Assembly (NCBI GenBank): GCA_003278735.1
Contig: QCDO01000001.1
Location: forward strand, 101,557-165,556
Direction of reading: 5' to 3'
Length of the DNA: 64,000 bases
Source of the DNA: Prochlorococcus sp. AG-355-J09
GTDB taxonomy: Bacteria; Cyanobacteriota; Cyanobacteriia; PCC-6307; Cyanobiaceae
Position numbers and translations under genes: made by a program. Shown one piece after another: positions 17,327 to 27,016 of this stretch. The notes beneath the pieces are model-generated. The model did no database searches. It was not told the DNA's origin and was given only the letters and a program-made list of their open reading frames with translations. The stretch's first letter is position 1, and each line of letters begins with the position of its first letter.

Positions 17327-17406
17327 TATTCATAGGATAATTTTTCATATTCCTGGAAAAATAGTGAATAAAAGATAATCTTTAATTAGATTAATAATTT
17401 GGACTT

Positions 17407-18015
17407 TTGATAAATTCTAAAAATTCTGAAAGAAAGATAACTAATCATCTGCAACAAGATGTAGTCAAAGTATCTGGCAAAACAATTTTTATTAATCCTT
17501 TTTTATATTGGCGAAGATTTGACGAAAATACTAATAGATGGCTAAGAGAACCTGGTCAAATGTCAGAGGATCAAATTACACCAAACAGGAATCGTTTTTA
17601 TCCAGAAATAGAGTGGGCTGATTTGAGTCATGAGCAAAAGCTCATAAAAGATGCAACTGTTGAGATGTTTTTAAAAACTCTTGAATTGGTAAGTACATTT
17701 CATCCTTATCTTAGTTCCGGACAATTATTAGAAGTGGAGAGGAAGATGGCGATTACAAAAAAAATTCCTTTCGAAAAATGGGTAACAAAATCTTTCGCCA
17801 AAAAAACGAGATTATTAGAAAATGAAAAAAGAAAATTTCAAAGAGAAAGATTTTTTAATAGCTGGAGAGAATGGTGCAGTCTTACAAATACTCAACAAGC
17901 AATTTTGCCGTTAATAGTCACGATATTTATTTCTTCGTTTGTAGGGTGGTCTTTAGGGATATCAAAGAATAGTTGTAATCCTTATTTTGAACAAAATATA
18001 AATAAATTAAATTAA
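17407..18015 (+). CDS. Conserved hypothetical protein with C-terminal membrane anchor
   Basis: A 202-residue protein with a TTG start. The N-terminal region contains FINPFLYWRRFDENTNRW, a charged middle has basic helices (FAKKTRLLENEKRKFQRERF), and one hydrophobic helix lies near the C-terminus (ILPLIVTIFISSFVGWSLGI, about residues 165-184). The topology suggests a cytoplasmic domain tail-anchored in a membrane. I do not recognise the family. It lies between the nuclease and mrdA on the same strand. Confidence 0.7.
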   Translation: MINSKNSERKITNHLQQDVVKVSGKTIFINPFLYWRRFDENTNRWLREPGQMSEDQITPNRNRFYPEIEWADLSHEQKLIKDATVEMFLKTLELVSTFHPYLSSGQLLEVERKMAITKKIPFEKWVTKSFAKKTRLLENEKRKFQRERFFNSWREWCSLTNTQQAILPLIVTIFISSFVGWSLGISKNSCNPYFEQNINKLN

Positions 18016-18124
18016 TTTGTTTTTGATATTTTTTAAGTATCTAAGTAAGAATAATTTTGAAAAAATAAATTTATTATTTAGAATTCCATTAATTGAATTA
18101 ATTGTTTTAAAAAGTATAAGTTTT

Positions 18125-18268
18125 ATGAGTGAAAATTTAAATTCAAATAATCTTGAAAATGACGAGTTCGATCTGAACAATGAAGATAGTGATTTTCAAG
18201 ATTTAATCAATAGACTTAAAGAGATAAAATCAACCATTGCTTTATTGGAAAAAACAATATTTAAATAA
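18125..18268 (+). CDS. Small acidic hypothetical protein
   Basis: 47 residues from the ATG at 18125: a strongly acidic Asn/Asp/Glu-rich N-terminal half, then a helix with heptad-like hydrophobics (FQDLINRLKEIKSTIALLEKTIF). The open frame extends to 18017, but the upstream part is a hydrophobic run unlike the rest and has no better start. It lies immediately upstream of mrdA and may be coupled to it. The helix could be a short coiled coil; function is unknown. Confidence 0.5.
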   Translation: MSENLNSNNLENDEFDLNNEDSDFQDLINRLKEIKSTIALLEKTIFK

Positions 18269-18278
18269 ATTTATATTT

Positions 18279-20069
18279 TTGATAAAAACAAATCCTAATA
18301 AAAATCTTATTTCATTAAAAAGACAACCACTAGTCTTACTTATCTTTTCTTCTGTTTCCTTTTTATTGATTCTATTCAGGTTAATTTTTTTACAACTTTT
18401 AAATTATGAGTCTTTTAAAAAAATGTCAGATGAGAATAGGATCAGACTTATTGCTTCACAGCCAATACGCGGAAGAATACTAGATAAAAATGGTTATGTT
18501 TTAGCAGATAGTAGAGTTAAATATTCTTTGATAATAAAGCCTCAATCTGTGAATAAAAGCAATTGGGAAAGTCATAAATCAAGTATTTCTAACTTGTTCA
18601 ATATTGATAGTAATGTAATTCAAAAAAAATACTCTGATGGTTTAAAAAATCAGAAATTTTCAGTAATTATTCTTGATGATTTAAACGTAGATCAATTAAT
18701 AAAATTTAAGGAGAATGAAGATAATTTAATTAGTTTTGAAATAGCTACTAAATTAATTAGAAATTATCCTTTTAAATCCCTTGCTGCCCATGTAATTGGT
18801 TATACTCAGCCAGTTACTGAATTAGAATATAAATTCTTATCTAAAAGTGGTTATAAATTAAATGACTTAATCGGTAGAACTGGAATTGAATATGTTTACG
18901 AAGATTTTATAAGAGGTGAATGGGGTGGAGAAATGGTTGAAGTAAATTCATTAGGAAAATTTCAAAGATCACTGGGTATAAGACCTCCAGTACAAGGTAA
19001 TGATATTGAACTAACAATCGATCTTAATCTGCAATTAGTTGCTGAGGAAGTTCTTAAAGATAAAAAAGCTGGAGCCATAATAGTAATGGATCCAAGAGAT
19101 GGTGCAATAAGAGCAATGACAAGTAAACCTACATTCGATTTAAATTTTTTCTCAAAGGATTTTAAACCTGAGAAAGAATATAATAAACTTTTTAATTCTC
19201 CTGAAAAACCTTTATTTAATAGAGCATTAAATGCCTACGATCCAGGAAGTGTTTGGAAAATTGTAACGGCTTTAGCTGGCTTGGAAAGTGGGAAATTTCC
19301 TAGAGAAACTTTGTTAGATACGAAACCATGTATAACTTATGGGAGACAATGTTTTAGAGAGCATAATGATTTAGGCTTTGGGGTAATAGGTTACGAAGAT
19401 GCTTTAAGAGTTTCTAGTAATACATTTTTTTATCAAGTAGGTTATGGAGTAGGAGTTGATGAAATTCACAAGGTCTCCCAAAAGCTTGGTTTTAATTCTT
19501 TATCTGGAATTGAAATTTCTGAACAAGAAAATATAGGATTAGTAGCTAGTAGTAAATGGGCTAGAGAAGGTAGAGGATGGGGGCAACCTGGAAGAACCCC
19601 TTGGGTTCCAGAAGATATTGCTAGTATGTCTATCGGACAATTTGTTGTACAAGTTACCCCTATTCAAATAGCTAGAGCATATGCTGCAATTGCAAATGGA
19701 GGGTATCTAGTTACTCCTTATTTAGTTAAAAAAGATAAAGAAAGTCTTTTAGATAAAAAACGTATTCCAATTGACATTGACCCACAAAATATTCAATTGA
19801 TAAAAAGTGGTCTCAGGAAAGTAGTAGAGTCTGGCACAGGAGTATCAATTAATTATGGGGTTTCAAATTTACCTCCAGTTTCAGGAAAAACTGGAACTGC
19901 TGAAGATGGTGAAGGCGGATTAGATCACGCTTGGTTCGTTTGCTTTACTCCTTCTGAAAAAAGCGAATTACTTATAGTTGCTTTTGCACAAAATACTCCT
20001 GGTGGAGGATCTGTTCATGCACTGCCTATGGCTAGAGAAATTTTGAAAGTTTGGAATGAAAAAAAATGA
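18279..20069 (+). CDS. mrdA: Penicillin-binding protein 2 (elongation transpeptidase)
   Basis: About 596 residues. One N-terminal membrane anchor (LVLLIFSSVSFLLILFRLIF) is followed by a dimerisation domain with QPIRGRILDKNG and a transpeptidase domain. The active-site motifs are SVWK (nucleophile Ser and Lys, in DPGSVWKIV), SSN (RVSSNTFF) and KTG (SGKTGTAEDG). It crosslinks peptidoglycan during cell elongation with RodA. The start is either TTG at 18279, 10 bases after the previous gene, or TTG at 18237, overlapping it by 32 bases. I chose 18279 because it avoids the overlap. Confidence 0.93.
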   Translation: MIKTNPNKNLISLKRQPLVLLIFSSVSFLLILFRLIFLQLLNYESFKKMSDENRIRLIASQPIRGRILDKNGYVLADSRVKYSLIIKPQSVNKSNWESHKSSISNLFNIDSNVIQKKYSDGLKNQKFSVIILDDLNVDQLIKFKENEDNLISFEIATKLIRNYPFKSLAAHVIGYTQPVTELEYKFLSKSGYKLNDLIGRTGIEYVYEDFIRGEWGGEMVEVNSLGKFQRSLGIRPPVQGNDIELTIDLNLQLVAEEVLKDKKAGAIIVMDPRDGAIRAMTSKPTFDLNFFSKDFKPEKEYNKLFNSPEKPLFNRALNAYDPGSVWKIVTALAGLESGKFPRETLLDTKPCITYGRQCFREHNDLGFGVIGYEDALRVSSNTFFYQVGYGVGVDEIHKVSQKLGFNSLSGIEISEQENIGLVASSKWAREGRGWGQPGRTPWVPEDIASMSIGQFVVQVTPIQIARAYAAIANGGYLVTPYLVKKDKESLLDKKRIPIDIDPQNIQLIKSGLRKVVESGTGVSINYGVSNLPPVSGKTGTAEDGEGGLDHAWFVCFTPSEKSELLIVAFAQNTPGGGSVHALPMAREILKVWNEKK

Positions 20070-20091
20070 AATTTTATTAGGTTTTAAATGT

Positions 20092-20616
20092 TTATGTTTT
20101 TAATTTTTTCATTTGTAAAAGTCTTCGAATAATGTCTTCAATAGTCTTTGTATCTATAGGTTTACTATATGAGGACAAAAGTTGTCTTCCTAATACTTGA
20201 CTTCCTAAATGCACTAATTGAATGCGTAATGAGGTCAATAATTCTAACCCTATGCCACCAGAAAATGTTGCAATTGCAATCGGTTGACCATTAAATAAAT
20301 TCCTAAAGTCATCTCCAGAAATAGAAAGCCATGCTATGAAGTTGGAGAGAATAGGAGGTATAGATCCATTATATTCAGGCGCACAAATCACCCACCTTTC
20401 AATCTTGAAAAGCTTTTTTTTTAAATCTTCTATTTCATTCGGAATATTTTCTTTGCTGTGAATTCTTGGATTAAATAATGGAATATCAAGAGTGGTGAGA
20501 TCTAAAATTTCAGAACTTATTTTAAGTTCATTACTTTTTTCAAGAAATTTTTCAGAAAGTTCTAAATTTTTGCCACAACTAGCCGTAATGATTATTAGAT
20601 CTTTTGTTTCAGTCAT
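20092..20616 (-). CDS. NADPH-dependent FMN reductase family protein
   Basis: A 174-residue flavodoxin-like protein. The motif APEYNGSIPPILSNFIAWLS is the FMN-contacting loop of the NADPH-dependent FMN reductase family, and an N-terminal phosphate-loop region (ITASCGKNLELSEKF) precedes it. It probably supplies reduced flavin or acts as a small quinone/flavin reductase. It is 17 bases downstream of flv1 on the same strand, so it may be co-transcribed with the flavodiiron pair and serve the same electron-sink function (inference). Confidence 0.82.
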   Translation of the reverse strand: MTETKDLIIITASCGKNLELSEKFLEKSNELKISSEILDLTTLDIPLFNPRIHSKENIPNEIEDLKKKLFKIERWVICAPEYNGSIPPILSNFIAWLSISGDDFRNLFNGQPIAIATFSGGIGLELLTSLRIQLVHLGSQVLGRQLLSSYSKPIDTKTIEDIIRRLLQMKKLKT

Positions 20617-20633
20617 AAATTAGATAAATAAAT

Positions 20634-22436
20634 TTAATAGTTAGCGCCTGTTTTGCGGTGATGAACTGCTGTTAGACTATCGGATTTTAGTATATTACCG
20701 TGTAGTACTTCGGCGTAAATTACCCAATGATCTCCACATTCCATTCTCTCTTTTACAGAAGCATCTAACCATGCGAGCGATTCAGGAATGATTATCTGTT
20801 CATTAGGAGTTAATTCAATATTTAGTCCTTCAAATCTATCTTCTCCAGGTGCAAAGGGCTTTGTGAATCTTTTCAAAGGTTCTTTAAAATCTTTTTCACT
20901 AAGAATATTTAATGCGAATGAATCTCCTATTTGCAGAAGAGACTCAACCGATCTATCTTTAGCTACTGCAATACTTAATCCGGGCGGGGAAAAACTTGCT
21001 TGACTTACCCAAGATGCAAGCATAGCTCCTTGAATATTATTCTCATCTTTGCCTTTAGAGGCTGTTAGAACACAAAGCGATCCAATTACTCTTCCAAGTG
21101 CTTGTAGTTTTGGATCCGTTTTGCTAGTAATCATTCCAGTATCTGATTTTCTGGGTTTTTTCTTTGCTTTTTTTATAATTTTTCTTCCAAAGTGAGTACC
21201 TATTTCTTCTAACTCTTTAATCTTTGGTTTATTTGGACTGAATTTAATCCTTATAGGGTCAAAACTAAACTTAAAACCACCATCTTTTAATTTTGATTCA
21301 AGTAAATCTATAGCTTCGCCGCTCCAGCCAAAACTGCCAAAAATTCCCACTGGCTTATCTCTATTACCCTCTGCTAACAATGTTCCTAGTGCACTAACTA
21401 TTGGTGTTGGGGCGTGACCACCCAATGTGGGTGAGCCTATTAAATATCCATCAGCATTTTGGATGGATTTTACAAGTACATCATTAGGTGTAAATTCACA
21501 ATTAATACTTTCAACTTCTACAGAGGTTCTATTTATCCCTTTAGCTAATGCATCCCCTATTGAGGCTGTGTTTCCATATGCACTTGCATATATAAGAGCG
21601 ATCTTATGATTATTGGTTGAGAGATTCTCTCCCCATCTAATGTAGTCATTTAAAAAGCTTTTTAAGCTATATTCGATCGCTGGACCATGTAATGGTGCAA
21701 TAGTTTTAATGTCATAATCTGCAATTTTTTCAGTTATTGATACTACTTGATTAGACATTGGTGCCATCAAGCAATCATAAAAATGTTTTCTATCAATTTC
21801 TGTACTAACTCGATTTGTTTCAGACCAATATTTAGATGCAATATGTGCAGAGAAAATTTTTTCACTAAGAAGTATTTCTTGATTACGTTCATAAATTATC
21901 AGGCCACCAGGCCAACGTGCTGTTGGAATAGGAATTAACTCTAATGAAATGTTATCTAATTCTAAATTCAGTTCTTTTTTGATTATGTTTATTTTAGGTA
22001 ATTGAATTTCAATAAAGTTTTCTAAGGTAGGATTTCTTTGGTTCCAAAGTTCGCTAATAAGTTTATAACCTGGATTAGAGCAAGTAATAGTTGTATTTTG
22101 AAATTGGGTACTTATGTTCTTTATAGTTTCAATAATTTGCGGATTAATATGACCAGAAATGAAGTTGATATTACTTAATTTAAATTGATCGCAAAACCTA
22201 GAAATTACTTTATTAAACGCATCTAAATATTGTTTCTCAGGTGGATGAATAATAAAAAGTTCCTCATGACTTCTAATGAAAAAAGTATTAAAAGAGGTTC
22301 CTTTTTCAAGGTTAAATTCAAGTTCAAATCTTTCTTTATTTTGGTCTAGGAATCTTACACAAGAAAAATTTTCAGTAATTTCAAATTCTGATAAATTCTG
22401 ATTTTCTGCAAGTAAGCCTATATTAATATATGACAT
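20634..22436 (-). CDS. flv1: Flavodiiron protein, Flv1-like (degenerate diiron site)
   Basis: A 600-residue three-domain protein: metallo-beta-lactamase-like (about 1-260), flavodoxin (IALIYASAYGNTASIGDAL, about 280-420) and a C-terminal flavin reductase domain (LGRVIGSLCVLTASKG, about 440-600). The canonical HxExDH iron ligands are absent: the site reads SGHINPQIIE. This is the hallmark of Flv1-type partners, which work with Flv3 in light-driven O2 reduction to water downstream of photosystem I. It is 17 bases downstream of flv3. The assignment of 1 versus 3 rests on the ligands. Confidence 0.9.
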   Translation of the reverse strand: MSYINIGLLAENQNLSEFEITENFSCVRFLDQNKERFELEFNLEKGTSFNTFFIRSHEELFIIHPPEKQYLDAFNKVISRFCDQFKLSNINFISGHINPQIIETIKNISTQFQNTTITCSNPGYKLISELWNQRNPTLENFIEIQLPKINIIKKELNLELDNISLELIPIPTARWPGGLIIYERNQEILLSEKIFSAHIASKYWSETNRVSTEIDRKHFYDCLMAPMSNQVVSITEKIADYDIKTIAPLHGPAIEYSLKSFLNDYIRWGENLSTNNHKIALIYASAYGNTASIGDALAKGINRTSVEVESINCEFTPNDVLVKSIQNADGYLIGSPTLGGHAPTPIVSALGTLLAEGNRDKPVGIFGSFGWSGEAIDLLESKLKDGGFKFSFDPIRIKFSPNKPKIKELEEIGTHFGRKIIKKAKKKPRKSDTGMITSKTDPKLQALGRVIGSLCVLTASKGKDENNIQGAMLASWVSQASFSPPGLSIAVAKDRSVESLLQIGDSFALNILSEKDFKEPLKRFTKPFAPGEDRFEGLNIELTPNEQIIIPESLAWLDASVKERMECGDHWVIYAEVLHGNILKSDSLTAVHHRKTGANY

Positions 22437-22452
22437 TTCAAAGACTTATTTT

Positions 22453-24228
22453 CTAATAGTGATTAGCAACTTTTCTGTGATGAACTGCTGTCTTACATGA
22501 TAAGTCAGAAACATTACCATTTTCAACAATTCCGTAAATTATCCAATGGTCTGGAGTCTCCAGTCTTGAACTGACTTTACAATCTAAAAAGGCGAGTGAA
22601 TCTGAAAGAACAGGTCCTCCTACAGCGATGTTGCTAATTATATCTACATCCGCAAATCTATCAGCTCCAGGGGAAAATCTTTTTAAAAAATGTCTGAACA
22701 TTTTTTGATAGTTATCTTCTCTCAAGATATTCACAACAAAACCTTTACCAACTTGCATATATGATTCAATAGCTCTATCTTTTGCTACTGCAACTGTAAT
22801 ACCTGGTGGAGAAAAGCTTGCTTGGCTAACCCAACTTGCGACCATTGCACTTTGTCTAAATGTCGAACCTTCCCCTTGACTAGCTGTTACTACATATAAT
22901 CCTCCACTTAATCTACCTAACGCTTTATCTAAATTTGAATCAAGGCTCTTCATAGAGGCAATATTCTTCTTTTTATTGATCAATTGACCCAAATCAGTTC
23001 CAGCTTCTTCAAATAGTTGATAAACAATCGGATCTGGGATATTTTTAACTCTTAATGGAGAGAAAGCTTCTTTTTGACCAAGTTCTCTTAATTTATTTGC
23101 TAGGGAATCTATAGGTTCATCATTTCCACCAAATGCATCATAAACTGCAGTAAATTGTTTTGGCTTTAGTGCTGCAAATAAAGTACCGAGGGATTCTTTT
23201 AATTCATTATCTGAGTCTACAGGCCATGTGGGAATGACTACTGCTTTTGATTCGGAAATTAAACTTGTTAATTCTTGCGGGTCAGAAGATCTTAGATCAA
23301 TTAACTGAACCTGAGCATCTGCTTTGCTTATTCCATGAGATACTGCTTGACTGAGTCGATCACAATAACCATAGTCGCTTATGTAGCACACTGACACAAA
23401 ATCATTGCCTTTGCTTTTATTGCTACTCCATTCCAGATATTTTCCTTTCCAAAAATTGACCTGATTATGGAGCAAAGGCCCATGACCCACAGCTATTGTT
23501 TTTAATTCAGGTAGCTTATCTATTCTTTTAATTGCCTGCATAACGCTTCTAGCGTTTGGACCCATAAGGCAATCGTAATAAAAACGGAAATCATCGTATA
23601 TTTCTTTTTGATCAGTGTCAAAAAATTCGTCAGAACAATAATGTAGTCCAAAAGCATCGCATGTATAGAGAACATTTGTACTGTGATCATATGAAAATAT
23701 GGTATCTGGCCAATGCAAATTTGGTGCACTTATGAATTCAATATTATGTTCTAAACCACTATTAGGATTAGTTCCGAGATTTAAAAACTCTCCGCTCTTA
23801 ACCTCTAGACGTTTAAAGGGAATATGTATTTGGTCTTCAATAAATTTAAGTGCTAATTTTGATCCAACTAGTGTGATATTTTGGTTTAATTCTAAAAGAT
23901 TACCTATTAAACCAGAATGATCAGGTTCTGTATGGCTGGTAATTAGATAATCAACTTCTTGCGGATTGACCTTTTTCAGTAATTCTTCAAACCATAATTC
24001 TTCAAACTTTGCGTGACTAGTATCAATGATTGCTAGTTTCTCGCCTTTAATAATAAAACTATTGTACGTAGTTCCATTTCTTAAACCAAATTCAATATCA
24101 AATCTACTGCGATCCCAATCCAAAGATCTTATGGCACAAGAATCTTTAGCAAAGTTTAGAGATTGAATCGTCAACTTGTTATTAGTTTGTGCCAATTTAG
24201 AATTACTTGTCTGGGCAGAGGCTATCAT
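22453..24228 (-). CDS. flv3: Flavodiiron protein, Flv3-like (intact diiron site)
   Basis: A 591-residue protein with the same three domains as its neighbour. The diiron ligands are complete: SHTEPDHSG gives H99, E101, D103 and H104, followed by APNLHWPD, TCDAFGLHYC and VGHGPLLHN with the remaining His and Asp ligands. Its flavodoxin domain is less canonical (VCYISDYGYCDRLSQAV), and the flavin reductase domain starts at LGRLSGGLYVVTASQG. Flv1 and Flv3 form a heteromeric NADPH-dependent O2 reductase (Mehler-like) that protects photosystem I under fluctuating light. It is first in the flv3-flv1-FMN reductase run and divergent from alaS. Confidence 0.92.
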   Translation of the reverse strand: MIASAQTSNSKLAQTNNKLTIQSLNFAKDSCAIRSLDWDRSRFDIEFGLRNGTTYNSFIIKGEKLAIIDTSHAKFEELWFEELLKKVNPQEVDYLITSHTEPDHSGLIGNLLELNQNITLVGSKLALKFIEDQIHIPFKRLEVKSGEFLNLGTNPNSGLEHNIEFISAPNLHWPDTIFSYDHSTNVLYTCDAFGLHYCSDEFFDTDQKEIYDDFRFYYDCLMGPNARSVMQAIKRIDKLPELKTIAVGHGPLLHNQVNFWKGKYLEWSSNKSKGNDFVSVCYISDYGYCDRLSQAVSHGISKADAQVQLIDLRSSDPQELTSLISESKAVVIPTWPVDSDNELKESLGTLFAALKPKQFTAVYDAFGGNDEPIDSLANKLRELGQKEAFSPLRVKNIPDPIVYQLFEEAGTDLGQLINKKKNIASMKSLDSNLDKALGRLSGGLYVVTASQGEGSTFRQSAMVASWVSQASFSPPGITVAVAKDRAIESYMQVGKGFVVNILREDNYQKMFRHFLKRFSPGADRFADVDIISNIAVGGPVLSDSLAFLDCKVSSRLETPDHWIIYGIVENGNVSDLSCKTAVHHRKVANHY

Positions 24229-24347
24229 AAAATAATTAGCTTTATAAATTAACTTTAGTTATATAGAATATAAATTCGCGTGATTATCGTTGCGAAATAA
24301 CCGAAATTACGCTTTTCTTTAATTTTTAATCATCTTATTCTTGATAA

Positions 24348-27008
24348 ATGACATCTCAATTAATTAAAAAAATAGTTACTGGAGATGAGATAAGAAATGC
24401 TTTTTTAAAATTTTACAGTGAAAAATTACATAAAATCATTCCAAGTGCATCTTTGATTCCAGATGACCCTACGGTTATGCTCACAATTGCTGGAATGCTA
24501 CCTTTTAAACCAGTTTTTTTAGGTTTAAAAGAAAGACCATCAAAAAGGGCTACATCTAGCCAAAAGTGCATCAGAACAAACGATATAGAAAACGTTGGAG
24601 TTACAGCTAGACATCACACTTTTTTTGAAATGCTTGGTAATTTCTCTTTTGGAGATTATTTTAAACGAGAGGCTATTCAATGGGCTTGGGAATTAGTTAC
24701 TAATATTTATCAACTTTCTGTTGAAAATATAATTGTGAGTGTTTTTCACGAAGACGAAGAGTCTGCAAAAATTTGGAGAGATGAAATTGGTATTCATCCA
24801 GATAGGATAGTCAAACTAGGTGAGAAAGATAATTTTTGGTCATCTGGCAAAACAGGTCCATGTGGACCTTGTTCAGAACTTTATTATGATTTTCATCCTG
24901 AAAAGGGTCTGCAGAGTATTGATTTAGAAGATGGAGATCGTTTTATTGAATTTTATAATCTTGTTTTTATGCAATATAATCGTGACCCTAATGGAAAATT
25001 GACCGATTTAAAATTTAAAAATATTGATACAGGAATGGGTCTTGAAAGGATGGCTCAAATACTACAAAAAAAGCAAAATAATTATGAGACAGATTTGATT
25101 TTTCCTATTATTCAAAAAATTTGTGAGATTGCAAATATTGATTATTTTTCTTCAGATGATAAAAACAAAATTTCTTTAAAAATCATTGGTGATCACACAA
25201 GAGCTGTTATTCATTTAATTTCTGATGGAGTATCAGCAAGTAATCTCGGTAGGGGATATATATTAAGAAGGCTTATTAGAAGAATGGTCAGACATGGCAG
25301 ATTATTAGGTATAACAAATGAATTTTTACCTCATATTGCTACTGTCGGAATTAACTTAATGCAAAATAATTATCCTGATTTAAAAAATAATAACGATTTA
25401 ATTTTGAATGAGATAAAAATTGAAGAAATAAGATTTAGGGAAACTCTTGAAAGAGGAGAGAAATTGCTAGATGAGTTAATTTCTTCAGGGCAGAAATTAA
25501 TTTCTGGTTTTAAAGCTTTTGAACTTTATGATACTTATGGATTTCCTCTAGAACTTACTGTAGAAATTGCTGAAGAACATAGTATCAGTGTAGATGTAAA
25601 GGGTTTTGAAGAAGAAATGAATGTACAAAAAGAGAGAGCTAAAGCTGCTTCAAGTAATATTGATTTGACATTAGAGGGATCATTAGAGCGAGAAATAGAT
25701 GTTTTTAACAAAACTGTTTTTAATGGTTATAAGTCACTCCTTTCGGAAGCTGAAATAAAGGGTATATTCTTGGATTCAACATTAGTTAAGGAAGCAAGTG
25801 AAGGTCAGAAAGTTTTAATTGTTCTTGATCAGACAACTTTTTATGGAGAATCTGGCGGTCAAGTTGGTGATATTGGAACGATATTTTCAAACGATGTTGA
25901 GGTCTTGATTGATAATGTCATGCGAAAGAAAAATGTTTTTTTACATTATGGAACGATCAAAAAAGGAAAATTAACTATTGGACAAAAAGTTAAGACTAAT
26001 GTTAGCTCCTCCAATAGAGCTAAGGCTGCTGCAAATCATACAGCTACACATTTATTACAATCTGCACTTAAATCAGTTATTAATGAAAGTGTTGGACAAA
26101 AAGGTTCATTAGTAGCCTTTAATAAATTACGATTTGATTTTAATTCCTCTAATCCTATTTCTGAAGATCAAATTTCCAAGATTGAGACTTTAGTTAACTC
26201 TTGGATTATGGAAAATCATGCCCTAGAAATAAAAAATATGTCTAAGAGTGAGGCTCTTGAAAAGGGCGCAGTCGCCATGTTTGGAGAAAAATATGATGAC
26301 GAAGTGCGCGTTGTTAATGTACCAGGAGTTTCAATGGAACTTTGTGGTGGCACACATGTTAAAACTACATCCGAATTAGGTTCTTTCAAAATAATTAGTG
26401 AGGAAGGAATCTCAGCTGGAGTCAGAAGAATCGAAGCATTATCAGGCCAATCAGCATTAGACTATTTCAGTGATAGAAATGCATTAGTAAACCAACTAAG
26501 TGATTTGTTAAAAGCAAATCCTAATCAACTTTTTGAAAGGGTTAATAATTTGCAAGCAGAGCTTATTAATAAGAATAAAGAGATACAAAAAATGAAAGAT
26601 GAAATTGCATATTTTAAATACTCTTCTATAAAATCATCCGCAGAAATAGTAAATTCTTTTTCAATTTTAGTAAATCAGATTGATGGCTTAGATGGGAATT
26701 CTTTGCAATCTGCAGCACTTAATTTAACTTCTCATTTAGGAAATAAAGCAATAGTGATTCTTGGGGGAATACCAAATCCAGAAAATAGAAAGTTGTTATT
26801 TGTAGTTTCTTTAGGCGATGATGCAGTAAAAATAGGATTGCATGCAGGTAAATTAATTAATGAGATTGCAAGAATTTGTTCGGGAGGTGGAGGAGGAAAG
26901 CCTAACTTTGCTCAAGCAGGTGCTAAAGATATTGATAAGTTAAGTGATGCTTTAGATTATGCTAAAAATTATTTGCAAAAAACATTAGCTAGTTATTCTG
27001 ATAAATAA
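24348..27008 (+). CDS. alaS: Alanyl-tRNA synthetase
   Basis: An 886-residue class II synthetase of normal length. The N-terminal catalytic core contains [15 protein letters not shown] and [17 protein letters not shown]. The editing domain has the zinc-binding HTATHLLQ and [10 protein letters not shown]. The C-terminal C-Ala domain is Gly-rich ([15 protein letters not shown]). It charges tRNA-Ala, and also tmRNA, which is encoded at 36.4 kb. Its last 16 bases overlap the convergent speA tail. Confidence 0.98.
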   Translation: MTSQLIKKIVTGDEIRNAFLKFYSEKLHKIIPSASLIPDDPTVMLTIAGMLPFKPVFLGLKERPSKRATSSQKCIRTNDIENVGVTARHHTFFEMLGNFSFGDYFKREAIQWAWELVTNIYQLSVENIIVSVFHEDEESAKIWRDEIGIHPDRIVKLGEKDNFWSSGKTGPCGPCSELYYDFHPEKGLQSIDLEDGDRFIEFYNLVFMQYNRDPNGKLTDLKFKNIDTGMGLERMAQILQKKQNNYETDLIFPIIQKICEIANIDYFSSDDKNKISLKIIGDHTRAVIHLISDGVSASNLGRGYILRRLIRRMVRHGRLLGITNEFLPHIATVGINLMQNNYPDLKNNNDLILNEIKIEEIRFRETLERGEKLLDELISSGQKLISGFKAFELYDTYGFPLELTVEIAEEHSISVDVKGFEEEMNVQKERAKAASSNIDLTLEGSLEREIDVFNKTVFNGYKSLLSEAEIKGIFLDSTLVKEASEGQKVLIVLDQTTFYGESGGQVGDIGTIFSNDVEVLIDNVMRKKNVFLHYGTIKKGKLTIGQKVKTNVSSSNRAKAAANHTATHLLQSALKSVINESVGQKGSLVAFNKLRFDFNSSNPISEDQISKIETLVNSWIMENHALEIKNMSKSEALEKGAVAMFGEKYDDEVRVVNVPGVSMELCGGTHVKTTSELGSFKIISEEGISAGVRRIEALSGQSALDYFSDRNALVNQLSDLLKANPNQLFERVNNLQAELINKNKEIQKMKDEIAYFKYSSIKSSAEIVNSFSILVNQIDGLDGNSLQSAALNLTSHLGNKAIVILGGIPNPENRKLLFVVSLGDDAVKIGLHAGKLINEIARICSGGGGGKPNFAQAGAKDIDKLSDALDYAKNYLQKTLASYSDK

Positions 27009-27016
27009 CTACTTTT
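26990..27016. terminator. Weak AT-rich hairpin between alaS and speA
   Basis: TAGTTAT at about 26990 pairs with ATAACTA at about 27005-27011 around an 8-base loop, followed on the plus strand by CTTTTTC. It overlaps both convergent stop codons. The stem is nearly all A-U, so its strength as a terminator is doubtful. Confidence 0.35.

Noticed and set aside
22453..24228. flv1/flv3 sequence similarity as a recent tandem duplication
   Set aside because: The two proteins differ widely in ligands and sequence; they are an old paralog pair found across cyanobacteria.
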